Shown: positions 51,825-61,604, numbered from the stretch's first letter. The stretch: 64,000 nt of DNA from Dehalococcoidia bacterium (GCA_030615865.1 JAUWYK010000002.1:1-64000), one strand, 5' to 3'. Notes: generated by a model not told the origin, from the letters alone. A program made the numbers and translations.

Positions 51825-52199
51825 GTGCACTATATTGGTACCGATATAATAGAAATAGCTCGCATTGAAAGGGCTGCCACCCAGTGGGGAGAACATTTCC
51901 TCCACCGAGTTTATACTGACCCAGAGCTCAGGTTATACCATAACAAGCCCTCATCTTTAGCCGCCCGTTTTGCTGGCAAGGAAGCAGTAATAAAAGCACT
52001 TGGAATGCGAAACAAGGGCGCCAGCTGGAGAGATATTGAGATATTGTCTGACCCCAGTGGCAAGCCCATAGTTCATCTCTATGGTAAGGTGCAAAATCAA
52101 GCTAACGGCTTGGGCTTAGATAAACTCACCATCAGCCTTTCCCATTCAAAGGAATATGCTATCGCCTTCGTGGTAGGAACAGTAAATAAAATTAGTTAA
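51825..52199 (+). CDS. acpS: holo-[acyl-carrier-protein] synthase
   Basis: 124 residues, typical for AcpS. Motifs: YIGTDIIEIARIERA with the Mg-binding Asp, and AARFAGKEAVIKALG with the second acidic ligand; LTISLSHSKEYAIAFV is the C-terminal family region. It attaches the phosphopantetheine arm to acyl carrier protein. GTG 51825 is the only suitable start. The message appears leaderless. Confidence 0.93.
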   Translation: MHYIGTDIIEIARIERAATQWGEHFLHRVYTDPELRLYHNKPSSLAARFAGKEAVIKALGMRNKGASWRDIEILSDPSGKPIVHLYGKVQNQANGLGLDKLTISLSHSKEYAIAFVVGTVNKIS

Positions 52200-52252
52200 C
52201 TGCTTCACAGACTAATACGCTTTTCAGGCACGACTGAGTAGGTTAAAGCTCA

Positions 52253-53503
52253 ATGGAAACGGGAAAGCCAAAATTCTTCTACGGCTGGATAATAGTTATA
52301 GCTGCCGGCTGTGTGATACTGACAATGTATGGCACACTGTTTACATTTGGGGTCTTTTTCAAGCCGGTGCTAACAGAATTTGGCTGGACGAGGGGGATGA
52401 CCTCTGGTGCTTTCTCATTATGCATACTTACCCACGGTGTGCTTAGTATTGTTATAGGCAGGTTAACCGATAAGTATGGTCCGAGAATAGTGGTTACCGC
52501 TTGTGGTCTTTCTCTAGGGATAGGCTATCTGCTGATGTCACAAATCAGTAGTACCTGGGAGCTGTATCTATTTTATGGCATCTTAATCGGGATGGGCATG
52601 GGCGGTGCCTGGATTCCACAGATGTCAACTGTCGCCAGGTGGTTTGAAAAGCGGAGGGGTTTAGCTACTGGCATTGCTGCGTCTGGAGAAGGTGTTGGAA
52701 TCCTAATTCTGGCGCTTCTGGCTAGCTGGCTTATATCTGCCTATGGCTGGCGCACTTCTTATATCGTTGTCGGTGTCATAGCCCTGGCACTTATTATTTC
52801 AGCGGCACAATTTCTCAAACGTCACCCTGAAAAGATAGGGCTACTACCATATGGCAGGGAGGCAAATGCTCCAGCAATTGACCCAGCTAAATATCATAAG
52901 TCATCAGTAGCCCAAGATTTCTCCCTGAGCGAGGCAGTTAAGGGGCAGCAGTTCTGGATGATTCTCGCTTTATTCTTCTTTTTTGAGTTCAGTATACTAA
53001 GTATAATGAACCACATAGATATTCATGCCACAGATATTGGTATTTCAGAAACTACCGCAGCTAACATATTAGCCACTATCGGCGGCGTGAGTATTCTGGG
53101 TAGGCTTGCATTGGGCATTTTGGCTGACAGGGCTGGAAGTAAGCGGGCAATAATCACCGGTCTTGCCATATTAGCAGTGTCTTTACTTTGGTTACAATTA
53201 GCCACGGCGGAGTGGATGCTCTACTTGTTTGCTGCTATCTTTGGTTTTGCTTTCGGGGGGGTGCTAGTCCAGATTTCACTAATTATCGCAGAATCGTTTG
53301 GACTGACTTCCCACGGGACAATCTTTGGTGTTATCGGCTTTGGTTTGATAGTAGGTGGAGCTCTAGGACCGGTTGTAGTCGGTTATATATTTGATATAAC
53401 CGACAGCTACCAGCTAGGTTTCTTAATCTGTGCCGCAGCCAGTATTATCAGCTTTGTGCTGGCTCTGCTTTTAAGACCAACTTTCAAGAAAAGGAGTACT
53501 TGA
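52253..53503 (+). CDS. MFS transporter, monocarboxylate/oxalate type
   Basis: 416 residues with twelve helices and a central loop near 190-215. The start FFYGWIIVIAAGCVILTMYGTLFTFGVFFKP, the DKYGPR motif after helix 2 (loop 2-3 signature) and ADRAGSKR in the second half fit the OFA and MCT-like group. The GWTRG segment occurs in oxalate/formate antiporter relatives. Substrates are likely organic acids; not assignable. It stands 52 bases after acpS. Confidence 0.82.
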   Translation: METGKPKFFYGWIIVIAAGCVILTMYGTLFTFGVFFKPVLTEFGWTRGMTSGAFSLCILTHGVLSIVIGRLTDKYGPRIVVTACGLSLGIGYLLMSQISSTWELYLFYGILIGMGMGGAWIPQMSTVARWFEKRRGLATGIAASGEGVGILILALLASWLISAYGWRTSYIVVGVIALALIISAAQFLKRHPEKIGLLPYGREANAPAIDPAKYHKSSVAQDFSLSEAVKGQQFWMILALFFFFEFSILSIMNHIDIHATDIGISETTAANILATIGGVSILGRLALGILADRAGSKRAIITGLAILAVSLLWLQLATAEWMLYLFAAIFGFAFGGVLVQISLIIAESFGLTSHGTIFGVIGFGLIVGGALGPVVVGYIFDITDSYQLGFLICAAASIISFVLALLLRPTFKKRST

Positions 53504-53575
53504 TAAAATGAAAGGGAATGCTCAGGGCGGCATATAGCCTATAGTTTACTAACTGGATAAGGAAGGAGGCTGACA

Positions 53576-55477
53576 TTGAAAAATCTAACTATTGTTTCCG
53601 ATGCTCCCGGGGAAAAACTGTTCATGCTTGGCAATGAGGCGATAGCCAGAGGGGCGATAGAGGCTGGGGTTCAAGTGGCTGCTGCCTACCCAGGTACCCC
53701 GTCAAGCGAAATAACAGAAACCCTAGCTGCGATAGCCAAAGACACCAGTATGTATGTTGAATGGTCAACCAATGAGAAGGTAGCCTTCGAAGTCGCCCTA
53801 GCCGCCTCTATATGCGGGGTAAGAGCCCTGGCATGTATGAAGCATGTCGGGGTAAATGTAGCCCATGACCCATTAATGATCGCCAGCTATATAGGTGCCA
53901 AGGGTGGACTGGTTCTGCTCTCAGCCGATGACCCGTGGGCGTGGAGCTCACAGAATGAACAGGATAACCGATATATTGCCCAACAGGGCTATATACCTAT
54001 CCTCGAGCCCTCGTCTATTCAAGAAGCTAAGGACATGATGGCTGATGCCTTTAACCTGGCTGAGGAGTTCAAACACCTTTTCATGTTCAGGTCTGTAACC
54101 AGAATAGGGCATGGCCGGAGCGATGTAGTTCTGGGAGAAATATCAAAGGAAAAGAGGAAGGGCTCTTTTGAAAAAAACCCATCATGGCTGGTCTATACTC
54201 CACGGGAAGCCAGAAGAAACCGAGCTTTAATGATTGAAAGGTTTGAAAGAATAAGGGAGGCAGTAGATAGGCTTCCCTATAACCAGTTAAAGCTTATTAA
54301 TGGCGCCAAGCTGGGGATAATTGCCTGCGGTCTGTCATACAGTTACACCTTAGAAGCACTAAATTGGCTCGGGCTTAATGACAAGGTTTCGATGCTAAAA
54401 ATTGGGACGCCACATCCACTCCCCGCAGAGTTGGTAAAAAGGCTACTAAACTCAGTAGAAGAGATACTGGTAGTGGAAGAGCTAGAACCGTTTGTTGAAA
54501 ACCAGGTTAAGGTAATCGCCATGGAGGCTGACATCCGGGTCAAAATCCACGGTAAGGATTTAGTCCCCTTGATTGGAGAACTATCCACCAGAAAGGTCAC
54601 TGAGGCTATTACCAAGCTAACTGGTTCCAAGTCGCCGGTCAACTTCACTGAGCTAGATAAACTTGGTGAAGAGACGGCACCACTCTTACCAGGGAGACCC
54701 CCGATCTTGTGTACTGGATGCCCACACCGAGCCTCTCAATATGCAATTAAGGTAGCCTCCCGAAGAGTAGCTAAAGACTATGGCAAGGATATAGAGCCTA
54801 TCTACCCGGGTGATATTAGTTGCTCTACCCTGGCATATATCCCCCCGCTAGAAATTCCAGACACCGTTATCTGTATGGGGGCTAGCTTCGGTCTAGCTAA
54901 TGGTCTATCCCATGTAGTAGAGGCGCCAATAGTAGCCGAAATGGGCGATTCAACCTTTTTCCACGCCGGGATACCACCATTGATAAACGCAGTCTATAAT
55001 AAGGCAAAAATAACCATGGTAGTACTTGATAACTCAGCTACAGCTATGACTGGTTTTCAACCCCACCCAGGCACCGGTTATACTGCTACCGGTGAGGAAA
55101 CCACACAACTAAAGATTGAAGATATAGCCAAGGCATGCGGGGTAAAGTTCGTTGAGGTTATCGACCCCTTTGACCTAAAAAAGGCAATCGCCACCATAGA
55201 AAAAGCAATTAGATTCAATGGACCATCGGTTATAGTCTCCAGAAGGCTCTGCACCATAATAGAGCAGAGGGAAAAGAGAAAAAGAGGTGAAAAAACCATC
55301 CCTTATTATATTGACCAAGAAAGGTGCAGTGAAAAATGCAATACTTGCGTCATGCTTTTCGGTTGTCCATCCATAATGAAAGAGGATGGCAAGATCATAA
55401 TTGATAGTACGGCATGCACTGGCTGCGGGGTCTGTGCCCAGATTTGCCCATATAACGCTATTAAAATACAGGAGTAA
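53576..55477 (+). CDS. iorA: indolepyruvate ferredoxin oxidoreductase alpha subunit
   Basis: 633 residues from TTG 53576 with GGAAGGAGG upstream. An N-terminal pyrimidine-binding domain (EVAAAYPGTPSSEITETL-like) is followed by the transketolase C region and the TPP-binding domain (GDISCSTLAYIPPLEIPDTVICMGASFG, EMGDSTFFHAGIPPL). The end bears two [4Fe-4S] motifs, CSEKCNTCVMLFGCP and CTGCGVCAQICP. With IorB it decarboxylates aryl pyruvates to aryl-acetyl-CoA, reducing ferredoxin. The product could feed from or to the CoA ligases of this region. Confidence 0.93.
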   Translation: MKNLTIVSDAPGEKLFMLGNEAIARGAIEAGVQVAAAYPGTPSSEITETLAAIAKDTSMYVEWSTNEKVAFEVALAASICGVRALACMKHVGVNVAHDPLMIASYIGAKGGLVLLSADDPWAWSSQNEQDNRYIAQQGYIPILEPSSIQEAKDMMADAFNLAEEFKHLFMFRSVTRIGHGRSDVVLGEISKEKRKGSFEKNPSWLVYTPREARRNRALMIERFERIREAVDRLPYNQLKLINGAKLGIIACGLSYSYTLEALNWLGLNDKVSMLKIGTPHPLPAELVKRLLNSVEEILVVEELEPFVENQVKVIAMEADIRVKIHGKDLVPLIGELSTRKVTEAITKLTGSKSPVNFTELDKLGEETAPLLPGRPPILCTGCPHRASQYAIKVASRRVAKDYGKDIEPIYPGDISCSTLAYIPPLEIPDTVICMGASFGLANGLSHVVEAPIVAEMGDSTFFHAGIPPLINAVYNKAKITMVVLDNSATAMTGFQPHPGTGYTATGEETTQLKIEDIAKACGVKFVEVIDPFDLKKAIATIEKAIRFNGPSVIVSRRLCTIIEQREKRKRGEKTIPYYIDQERCSEKCNTCVMLFGCPSIMKEDGKIIIDSTACTGCGVCAQICPYNAIKIQE

Positions 55478-55482
55478 GCGAC

Positions 55483-56088
55483 ATGGTAAAGGAATTTAAT
55501 ATATTAATCACTGGTGTTGGCGGACAAGGCGTAATTCTAATATCAGAGCTACTGGGAAACGCAGCAGTTAGTGATGGCTTAAATGTCAGAGGCTCAGAAG
55601 TGCTGGGAATGGCAGTCAGGGGCGGCTCAGTAATCAGCACCATTAGAATCGGCAGTGAAGTATATGGACCACTCATCCCTATGGGAAAGTGCGATATCCT
55701 AATCGGAATAGAGCCGTCTGAGGCATTACGAAATATAACCTACCTATCACCGTCAAGCTTGGTTATACTTAATATGGCAAAGGTAGTCCCCACTAGCGTC
55801 TTTATCGGTGAAAGTAGTTACCCCAGCCTGGAGGAAATTGTTGAAAAACTAAGCCAGATTGCCAACAGAGTAATCAGACTAAAAGCGGCTCAAATTGCTG
55901 AAGAAGCCGGAAGCGTAATGGCAGCTAATATTGTCATGCTGGGGGCGCTATTCGGTACCGGGCAACTTCCGATAAAGATAGAAACTACCAAAGAGCAAAT
56001 CCGCGCCCGTTTCTCGGCTAAACTAGCGCCAGTTAATATCAAGGCTTTCGACCTGGGTTACCAAACATGCCAGCAAGCTCTGAAGTAA
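55483..56088 (+). CDS. iorB: indolepyruvate ferredoxin oxidoreductase beta subunit
   Basis: 201 residues, the family length. Motifs: ILITGVGGQGVILISELLGNAA, GSEVLGMAVRGGSVISTIRIG and NIVMLGALFGTGQLP. It is the gamma-type domain of 2-oxoacid:ferredoxin oxidoreductases and forms the holoenzyme with IorA, 5 bases upstream. It converges with the mutase operon. Confidence 0.92.
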   Translation: MVKEFNILITGVGGQGVILISELLGNAAVSDGLNVRGSEVLGMAVRGGSVISTIRIGSEVYGPLIPMGKCDILIGIEPSEALRNITYLSPSSLVILNMAKVVPTSVFIGESSYPSLEEIVEKLSQIANRVIRLKAAQIAEEAGSVMAANIVMLGALFGTGQLPIKIETTKEQIRARFSAKLAPVNIKAFDLGYQTCQQALK

Positions 56089-56137
56089 ACTCTAATCGGG
56101 GTAAGTGGGAGACAATCGCCATATAAAGCATATCGGC

Positions 56138-56551
56138 TTATAATGTCAAAGCCTTTATGCCATCAATGATAACATCTCTTGGCGCACCTGGGGTATAAAC
56201 CTCTTTTACTCCCAGTTCCTTTAACCTTAAAACGTCATCAGGCGGGATTACTCCACCAACAACAAGCTTTACATTATTCATCTTATACTCTTTGGTTAAC
56301 TCTACCAATCTTTTAACATAAAACAGGTGCGAACCCTCTAAAAAACTACAACCGATTATACTAACACCCTCTTCTAAGGCTGCCTTGATAACTCCCTCAG
56401 CGGTGTTATAAAGTCCCATATATATAACCTCAAATCCGGCATCTTGTAACCATTTACTGACTATTCTGATGCCATTGCTGTGACCATCTAAACCAAATTT
56501 AGCCATCATAATCCTTGTCTTGGCTTTAGTTGTCACTTCTGCCTCCCCCAA
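56138..56551 (-). CDS. B12-binding small subunit of an acyl-CoA mutase
   Basis: 137 residues. The base-off cobalamin motif D22-x-H24-x2-G27 (GLDGHSNG) holds the lower cobalt ligand His24, with GCSFLEGSHLFYV and VVGGVIPPDDV as the S-x-L and GG parts. This is the C-terminal domain of methylmalonyl-CoA mutase as a separate chain, as in HcmB. It begins right after the stop of the large subunit, so the two are translated together. Confidence 0.92.
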   Translation of the reverse strand: MGEAEVTTKAKTRIMMAKFGLDGHSNGIRIVSKWLQDAGFEVIYMGLYNTAEGVIKAALEEGVSIIGCSFLEGSHLFYVKRLVELTKEYKMNNVKLVVGGVIPPDDVLRLKELGVKEVYTPGAPRDVIIDGIKALTL

Positions 56552-58180
56552 TTACAGACGAATTTCAAAATTCTCCGCTTTTCTTAAAGTGTTGACTATC
56601 TCCCCTGTAGTTGCCTTTGCCTCAACAGCTTCTAAAATGGGGATAAACAAATTAACTCTTTCAACACTAGTGGCTTTCTGGTAGAGCCTATCAAGAGCCT
56701 TATCTACCTTTTCCTGGTCTCTATTCTTCTTATAGGCTTTTATGTATTGCTTCCTTTTCTCCTGCATATCGCTAGCCTGCTTAAACAGGTCTATCTTTGT
56801 CTCCTCCTCGTCTCTAAATACATTTACCCCGACAACTAGCTGTTGTCCATTCTCTATGCGCCGGGCATATTCATATCTGGCTTCATTTACCTGCTCCTCT
56901 ACCCAGCCTCGCTTAAAACACTCTATGAATCCGCCCTTATCTTCAATTACCCGCATTAGTGATTGAATCTCTGCTTCCAGTTTGTCAGTTAACCATTCTA
57001 TTGCGTAGGAGCCGCCTAGAGGGTCTACGGTCTTGGTCACGTTGGTTTCGTAGGCAATCACCTGCTGTAGCCTAATAGATAATTTATGGGATTCCTCTGT
57101 TGGTAATGCATAGGCCTCATCATATGAAGTAGTATGAATAGACTGTGTGCCAGCCAGTACGGCAGCTAATGTCTGGATAGTGGCTCTTACTATATTGTTC
57201 AACGGCTGCTGAGCAGTCAGTCGTAAGGCTGAGGTTTGAATTGCAGCTCTGAACCAGCAACTCCTTGGGTCTTTAGCACCAAACCTTTCCTTTAGCATCT
57301 TAGCCCAAATCCGCCGCATCGCCCTAATCTTGGCGATTTCCTCCAGGAAATCAATATCCATACTACAGAAAAAGGCTATCTTCCCAGCAAAATCATCTAC
57401 ACTCAGCCCCCGTTCAATCAGCCGTTGGATGTAGTCGGCAGCAAGGGACAAAGCAAAGGCGGCTTCCTGAACAGCACTTATGCCAGTCTCTCTCATATTG
57501 TATGCATTTATGTTAAGTATATTCCACCTTGGCATATGCTTAACGCAATACTCCATCACATCAAGACCTACTCTTACCCCAGCCTCAACCGGGAAAAAGC
57601 GTTCCACTGCCTCCACAGTAGGACCTACCAGCTGGTTCAAAGCATCGTTCATAATGGTGCCAATAAGCTTATCCTGTGGGATACCCCTTTCCCTGGCGGT
57701 TAGTAGATACATAGCCATCATGACCGCCGAAGCAGGAGGCTGAATAATAATAGTGGTACTAACCTTGTCCAGAGGTATGCCGTCAAAGAGTCGTTCCATA
57801 TCCTCCAGTGCTGAGATAGAGGTCCCAGCCAGGCCGATATCACCCTCAGCCAGTGGGTAATCAGGGTCCAGCCCTAAGTGCGTTACCACATCAGGGTCAC
57901 AATTCAACCCAGTCTGCCCCTGACTCAACAGAAATTTCATTCTTTGATTACTCTCCCCGGGGGTTCCGAAGCCAGTCTGCTGTCGCCTCGTCCAGAAGCG
58001 CCGCCGATACATATCCTGATGAATTCCCCGGGTGAACGGGTATTCCCCAGGCACCCCATCCCTTTGCCGGATATCATCAGCTGTGTAAAACTGCTTAAGT
58101 TCAATGCCGGAGAGTGTCTTGTAGTTTGGTGGTTTCTCTCCGGCTAGATAAGCATCATAGCTTTCCTTAATCTCAGCCAC
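56552..58180 (-). CDS. acyl-CoA mutase large subunit with altered active site
   Basis: 542 residues, similar in length to IcmA/HcmA large chains. The (beta/alpha)8 barrel is clear: PGEYPFTRGI, QGQTGLN, LFDGIPLDKVS, GTIMNDAL, KHMPRWN, SIHTTSYDEAYALPTE, VDPLGGSYAIEWLT. At positions known to be catalytic in methylmalonyl-CoA mutase (Propionibacterium numbering) it has Gln68 for Tyr89, His54 for Tyr75, Asn228 for His244, Asn93 for Ser114 and Met177 for Gln197; the Arg207 zone has an insertion. It therefore cannot be a standard methylmalonyl-CoA, isobutyryl-CoA or 2-hydroxyisobutyryl-CoA mutase, all of which keep the His. It likely rearranges another acyl-CoA made by the ligase encoded upstream. 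TRAP transport genes precede it. Confidence 0.88.
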   Translation of the reverse strand: MAEIKESYDAYLAGEKPPNYKTLSGIELKQFYTADDIRQRDGVPGEYPFTRGIHQDMYRRRFWTRRQQTGFGTPGESNQRMKFLLSQGQTGLNCDPDVVTHLGLDPDYPLAEGDIGLAGTSISALEDMERLFDGIPLDKVSTTIIIQPPASAVMMAMYLLTARERGIPQDKLIGTIMNDALNQLVGPTVEAVERFFPVEAGVRVGLDVMEYCVKHMPRWNILNINAYNMRETGISAVQEAAFALSLAADYIQRLIERGLSVDDFAGKIAFFCSMDIDFLEEIAKIRAMRRIWAKMLKERFGAKDPRSCWFRAAIQTSALRLTAQQPLNNIVRATIQTLAAVLAGTQSIHTTSYDEAYALPTEESHKLSIRLQQVIAYETNVTKTVDPLGGSYAIEWLTDKLEAEIQSLMRVIEDKGGFIECFKRGWVEEQVNEARYEYARRIENGQQLVVGVNVFRDEEETKIDLFKQASDMQEKRKQYIKAYKKNRDQEKVDKALDRLYQKATSVERVNLFIPILEAVEAKATTGEIVNTLRKAENFEIRL

Positions 58181-58222
58181 CTTTTGCCTCCTCCCAGGTA
58201 AAAATTATGAATTGTAGCCGAT

Positions 58223-59788
58223 TCAAAAGGCCTCTTTTTTACCAGAATATTTCTGTCTCAACTTTGGTTTTTCTATCTTGCCAGTGGGACTTCGTGGTAC
58301 TTTGTCAAATATGATGTACCTTGGCCACTTATACTTGGGTAAACTTGGCTGATAGAACTCCTTTACCTCCTCTTCAGTCAGGGTCTCGCCGGGCTCAGGG
58401 TCAATTATAGCAGCAACTATTTCGCCCAGCCTCTCATCTGGAACTCCAATTACTGCCACATCATAGATTTTAGGGTGGCCTTGGAGTACCGCTTCTATTT
58501 CAACAGGGAAGATGTTCTCCCCACCGCTAATGACCACGTCCTTTTTTCTATCGACCAGATAAATAAACCCGTCGCTATCCATTCTAGCCATATCACCAGT
58601 ATGTAGCCAACCCCCTTTAAGGGTTTCGGCTGTTTTTTCCGGGTTCTTATAATATCCCTTCATAACCCCGTTGCCCCTGAGGAGCAACTCACCAACCTCT
58701 CCTTGAGCCACGTCCTCGTCCTTATCATTTACGATGCGTGTTTCCCAGTTAAAGCCAGCTTTGCCAATAGCTCCAATCTTATGCTCATTTTCATAACCCA
58801 GGCAAACACATCCTGGTCCAGTGGACTCACTCAGCCCGAAATCGGTTTCATATAGCATATCAGGGAAATATTCCTTCCAGCGCTTAGCTATGCTAGGAGG
58901 TACCGGTTGCGCCCCCATGTGGAGACGGCGGCAGCAGCTCAGGTTATCATAGTCCTCTTTTCTTAGTTCTCCCCGGTCAAATGCCCCGAGAATATCCTGA
59001 GCCCAGGGCACTAATAGGAATAGTCTTGTTACTCCCTCCTTGCAGACAGCGTCAAGCATGTTTTGAGGGCTGACTTCGGTTAACAACGTTCCCCGAGCAC
59101 CTACAATTAGGTTTCCAAGCCAGTGCATTTTGGTTCCGGAGTGATATAGGGGGGCACAGATTAGATAATTATCGTCGTGGCTTGTCTGATGTTCAACGGC
59201 TTGACTTATGGCAGTGCCCTCAATGTTCTTATGGGTAAAGAGTATCGGTTTAGGTAGTCCAGTGGTGCCTGAGGTAAAGTAGAGTGCGGCTTCATCTTCA
59301 TCATTTATCTCAATCTCTGGGGCTTTAGGCGAGGCTTTGCTTATTATATCTTCAAAATCCTCCATGTCCCTGGGCAGGTTTTGACCAACAAAGATGTAAT
59401 GGTCTATGGTAGGTAGCTGTGAACGGATAGCCTCTACGCTCTCTGCAAATTCTTCGCTCAAAATCATTGCCTTAGCTTCAACTATGTCACCACAGTATTT
59501 GAGGTCTCTACTCTCAAACCTGAAATTGAGGGGTACTGGCCATGCCCCGGTTCGCATAATACCAAAATAGCCCTCAAGCCAGTTAATAGAATTCATCGCC
59601 CAGTGTATGACCCGGTCACCCTTCCTAACCCCCCTGTCTATCAAGGCATTGGCTACCCGGTTTACCCTTTCATCAAACTGTTTCCAGGTAATTTCCTTCC
59701 TTATCTTCTGACTGGGTCTTAGTTCAATAAGGGCTACATCATCAGGATACATTCGGGCGTTTCTGGCTATCATCTCCACAACGGTCAT
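58223..59788 (-). CDS. AMP-forming acyl-CoA ligase
   Basis: 521 residues with ATP loop YFTSGTTGLPKPILF, GFNWETRIV, GWLHTGDMARMDSDGFIYLVDRKKDVVISGGENIFPVEIE and the catalytic Lys in RSPTGKIEKP at the end. This is a medium-chain or aromatic acyl-CoA ligase layout (3-methylmercaptopropionyl- or benzoate-type). It lies 29 bases from dctM upstream and 42 from the mutase, so it probably activates the acid imported by the TRAP system. Confidence 0.9.
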   Translation of the reverse strand: MTVVEMIARNARMYPDDVALIELRPSQKIRKEITWKQFDERVNRVANALIDRGVRKGDRVIHWAMNSINWLEGYFGIMRTGAWPVPLNFRFESRDLKYCGDIVEAKAMILSEEFAESVEAIRSQLPTIDHYIFVGQNLPRDMEDFEDIISKASPKAPEIEINDEDEAALYFTSGTTGLPKPILFTHKNIEGTAISQAVEHQTSHDDNYLICAPLYHSGTKMHWLGNLIVGARGTLLTEVSPQNMLDAVCKEGVTRLFLLVPWAQDILGAFDRGELRKEDYDNLSCCRRLHMGAQPVPPSIAKRWKEYFPDMLYETDFGLSESTGPGCVCLGYENEHKIGAIGKAGFNWETRIVNDKDEDVAQGEVGELLLRGNGVMKGYYKNPEKTAETLKGGWLHTGDMARMDSDGFIYLVDRKKDVVISGGENIFPVEIEAVLQGHPKIYDVAVIGVPDERLGEIVAAIIDPEPGETLTEEEVKEFYQPSLPKYKWPRYIIFDKVPRSPTGKIEKPKLRQKYSGKKEAF

Positions 59789-59817
59789 TATATTGGTTCA
59801 CCCTCTTTATCTTTGTG

Positions 59818-61122
59818 TTACCACATCATAAAACCGGGCAAAAACGTTGCGACTTGGGGAAAAGCTATCAAGATAGCTGTACAGACTATTATTGCGCCAA
59901 GGAAGGGGAATATACCCTTGAATATGGTCTCCAGGGGCACGTCTGGAGCCACTCCCTTAATGACATACACATTTATCCCCACCGGTGGGGTAATTACCCC
60001 CATCTCGGCGACTAACACTATTATCACTCCAAACCATATAGAGTCGAAGCCCAGACTTAACACTAGCGGATACAGAATGGGGATAGTAAGTGTAACTAGC
60101 GCCAGCGAATCCATAAAGCAGCCACCGATTAGATAGCCGAAGATTATAAACCCCATAATAACAAAGGGGGGCATAGCCAGCCCGCCCACCCACTCTGCCA
60201 GCTCAAAGGGGACTCTGGTTACTGACATGAAGTGACCAAAAATAGTGGCTCCGGTGACAATGAGGAAAACCATAGCCGTTATCCGTGTCGTGTCGGCGAG
60301 AGCGTCTGAAAAACCCCGCCAGCTAAGCTGCCGCCTAGCCATGGCAATAATCAATGCCCCAGCAGCACCGGCGGCACCGGCTTCAGTAGGAGTAAACCAG
60401 CCAACAAAAAGACCACCCATGACCAGTCCAAATAAAAGAAGCATCTCTATGACTCCGGTGAGGGATTTTATCCTCTCTTTCCAGGTGGCCTTAGCTCCGG
60501 CGGGACCAAGGCTAGGCTTCCACCGGCAAAGGATGTAGATGGTAATGGCAAACAAGGTGGTAAGAAGCAAACCGGGGAGGATGCCGGCAGCGAAGAGCTT
60601 ACCTATGGACTCCTCAGTCATTATCCCGTAGATAATCAAGATGGTGCTGGGCGGGATAAGTATGGCCAGGCTACCGGCAGCGGCAACGCAGGCAGTAGCC
60701 AGCGAGTCATCATACTTATACCTTCTCATCTCGGGCAGTGTTACCTTGCCCATGGCGGCTGCTTCGGCATTAGTCGACCCGCACATAGCACCAAAACCGG
60801 CACAGGCGAGGATAGTAGCCAAGGCCAGCCCGCCACGCTGGTGCCCAATAAATTTATAGGTAGTGTCGTAAAGCCGACCACCCATTCCCGAATAGAAGGC
60901 AATTGTACCCATAAAGACGAACATAGGAACAACGGTCAGGGAATAAGAGGAGAACATCGTCCAAAAATCTTTAGCCATGATGCTAAGAGCACCCTCCACT
61001 GAAGCTATGTAGCAAAAGCCGAGAAAGCCAACCAGAGCCATAACATAAGCCACCTGCATCCGGAGAAAGAAGAGGGAAACAAGAAGCACAACACTGATGA
61101 TGGCAGCAGCAGCCGGGCTCAT
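59818..61122 (-). CDS. dctM: TRAP transporter large permease (DctM)
   Basis: 434 residues with 11-12 helices. Matches: SSYSLTVVPMFVFMGTIAF, CGSTNAEAAAMGKVTLPEM, PPSTILIIYGIMTEESIGKLFAAG, GWFTPTEAGAAGA, PPVGINVYVIKGVAPDVPLE. The start overlaps dctQ by 4 bases. It is the same length as the left-hand DctM and shares most motifs, so the two operons share ancestry, but the small permease and binding protein differ more. Confidence 0.93.
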   Translation of the reverse strand: MSPAAAAIISVVLLVSLFFLRMQVAYVMALVGFLGFCYIASVEGALSIMAKDFWTMFSSYSLTVVPMFVFMGTIAFYSGMGGRLYDTTYKFIGHQRGGLALATILACAGFGAMCGSTNAEAAAMGKVTLPEMRRYKYDDSLATACVAAAGSLAILIPPSTILIIYGIMTEESIGKLFAAGILPGLLLTTLFAITIYILCRWKPSLGPAGAKATWKERIKSLTGVIEMLLLFGLVMGGLFVGWFTPTEAGAAGAAGALIIAMARRQLSWRGFSDALADTTRITAMVFLIVTGATIFGHFMSVTRVPFELAEWVGGLAMPPFVIMGFIIFGYLIGGCFMDSLALVTLTIPILYPLVLSLGFDSIWFGVIIVLVAEMGVITPPVGINVYVIKGVAPDVPLETIFKGIFPFLGAIIVCTAILIAFPQVATFLPGFMMW

Positions 61123-61604
61123 CCCTTCACCGCCTTAACCAGTGATTTAATCAGGTCACCCAGAATCACCAGGCAGAGCAGGGCACAACCAAAGGCTGTC
61201 ACATATATATAGGGGTAAAAAGGCAGAAGTGCTGTCATAGTTGTTTCACCCAGCCGCCACATATCGTTGGCTAACACCACGCACTGCCAGGTTATTAAGG
61301 CGAAGATGCCCAGGCTAAGGATACCGGTAATGCTGCCGATAATCCCCTGAGCCCGCTGGGGAAGCCGTGCTACCACCAGCTCTACGGAGATATGACCTCT
61401 CTGCACAGCACAGTAGGCTAGGGCTAAAGCAACCATTATCACCGCAATAAAGCAAACATAGTCGTAAGTGCCGAAAATAGGTTTCCCGACAAAACGAGAC
61501 ACAATATTCCCGACGACAATGAGCATCATTGCCACAGCCGCCAACTGGGCTATCCAGTCACCGGACTTGCTCAATAAACGAACAACCCTGTCAAAATAAA
61601 CCAC
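61119..61604 (-). CDS. dctQ: TRAP transporter small permease (DctQ)
   Basis: 161 residues, four helices. RGHISVELVVARLPQRAQGIIGSI is the typical loop. The GTG start at 61604 is used. It works with DctM and the DctP at 61784. A long inverted repeat lies between dctP and this gene. Confidence 0.9.
   Translation of the reverse strand: MVYFDRVVRLLSKSGDWIAQLAAVAMMLIVVGNIVSRFVGKPIFGTYDYVCFIAVIMVALALAYCAVQRGHISVELVVARLPQRAQGIIGSITGILSLGIFALITWQCVVLANDMWRLGETTMTALLPFYPYIYVTAFGCALLCLVILGDLIKSLVKAVKG

Noticed and set aside
56138..58180. Ordinary methylmalonyl-CoA mutase
   Set aside because: Key catalytic residues are replaced, there is no epimerase or MeaB-type GTPase gene next to it, and the chains are split.
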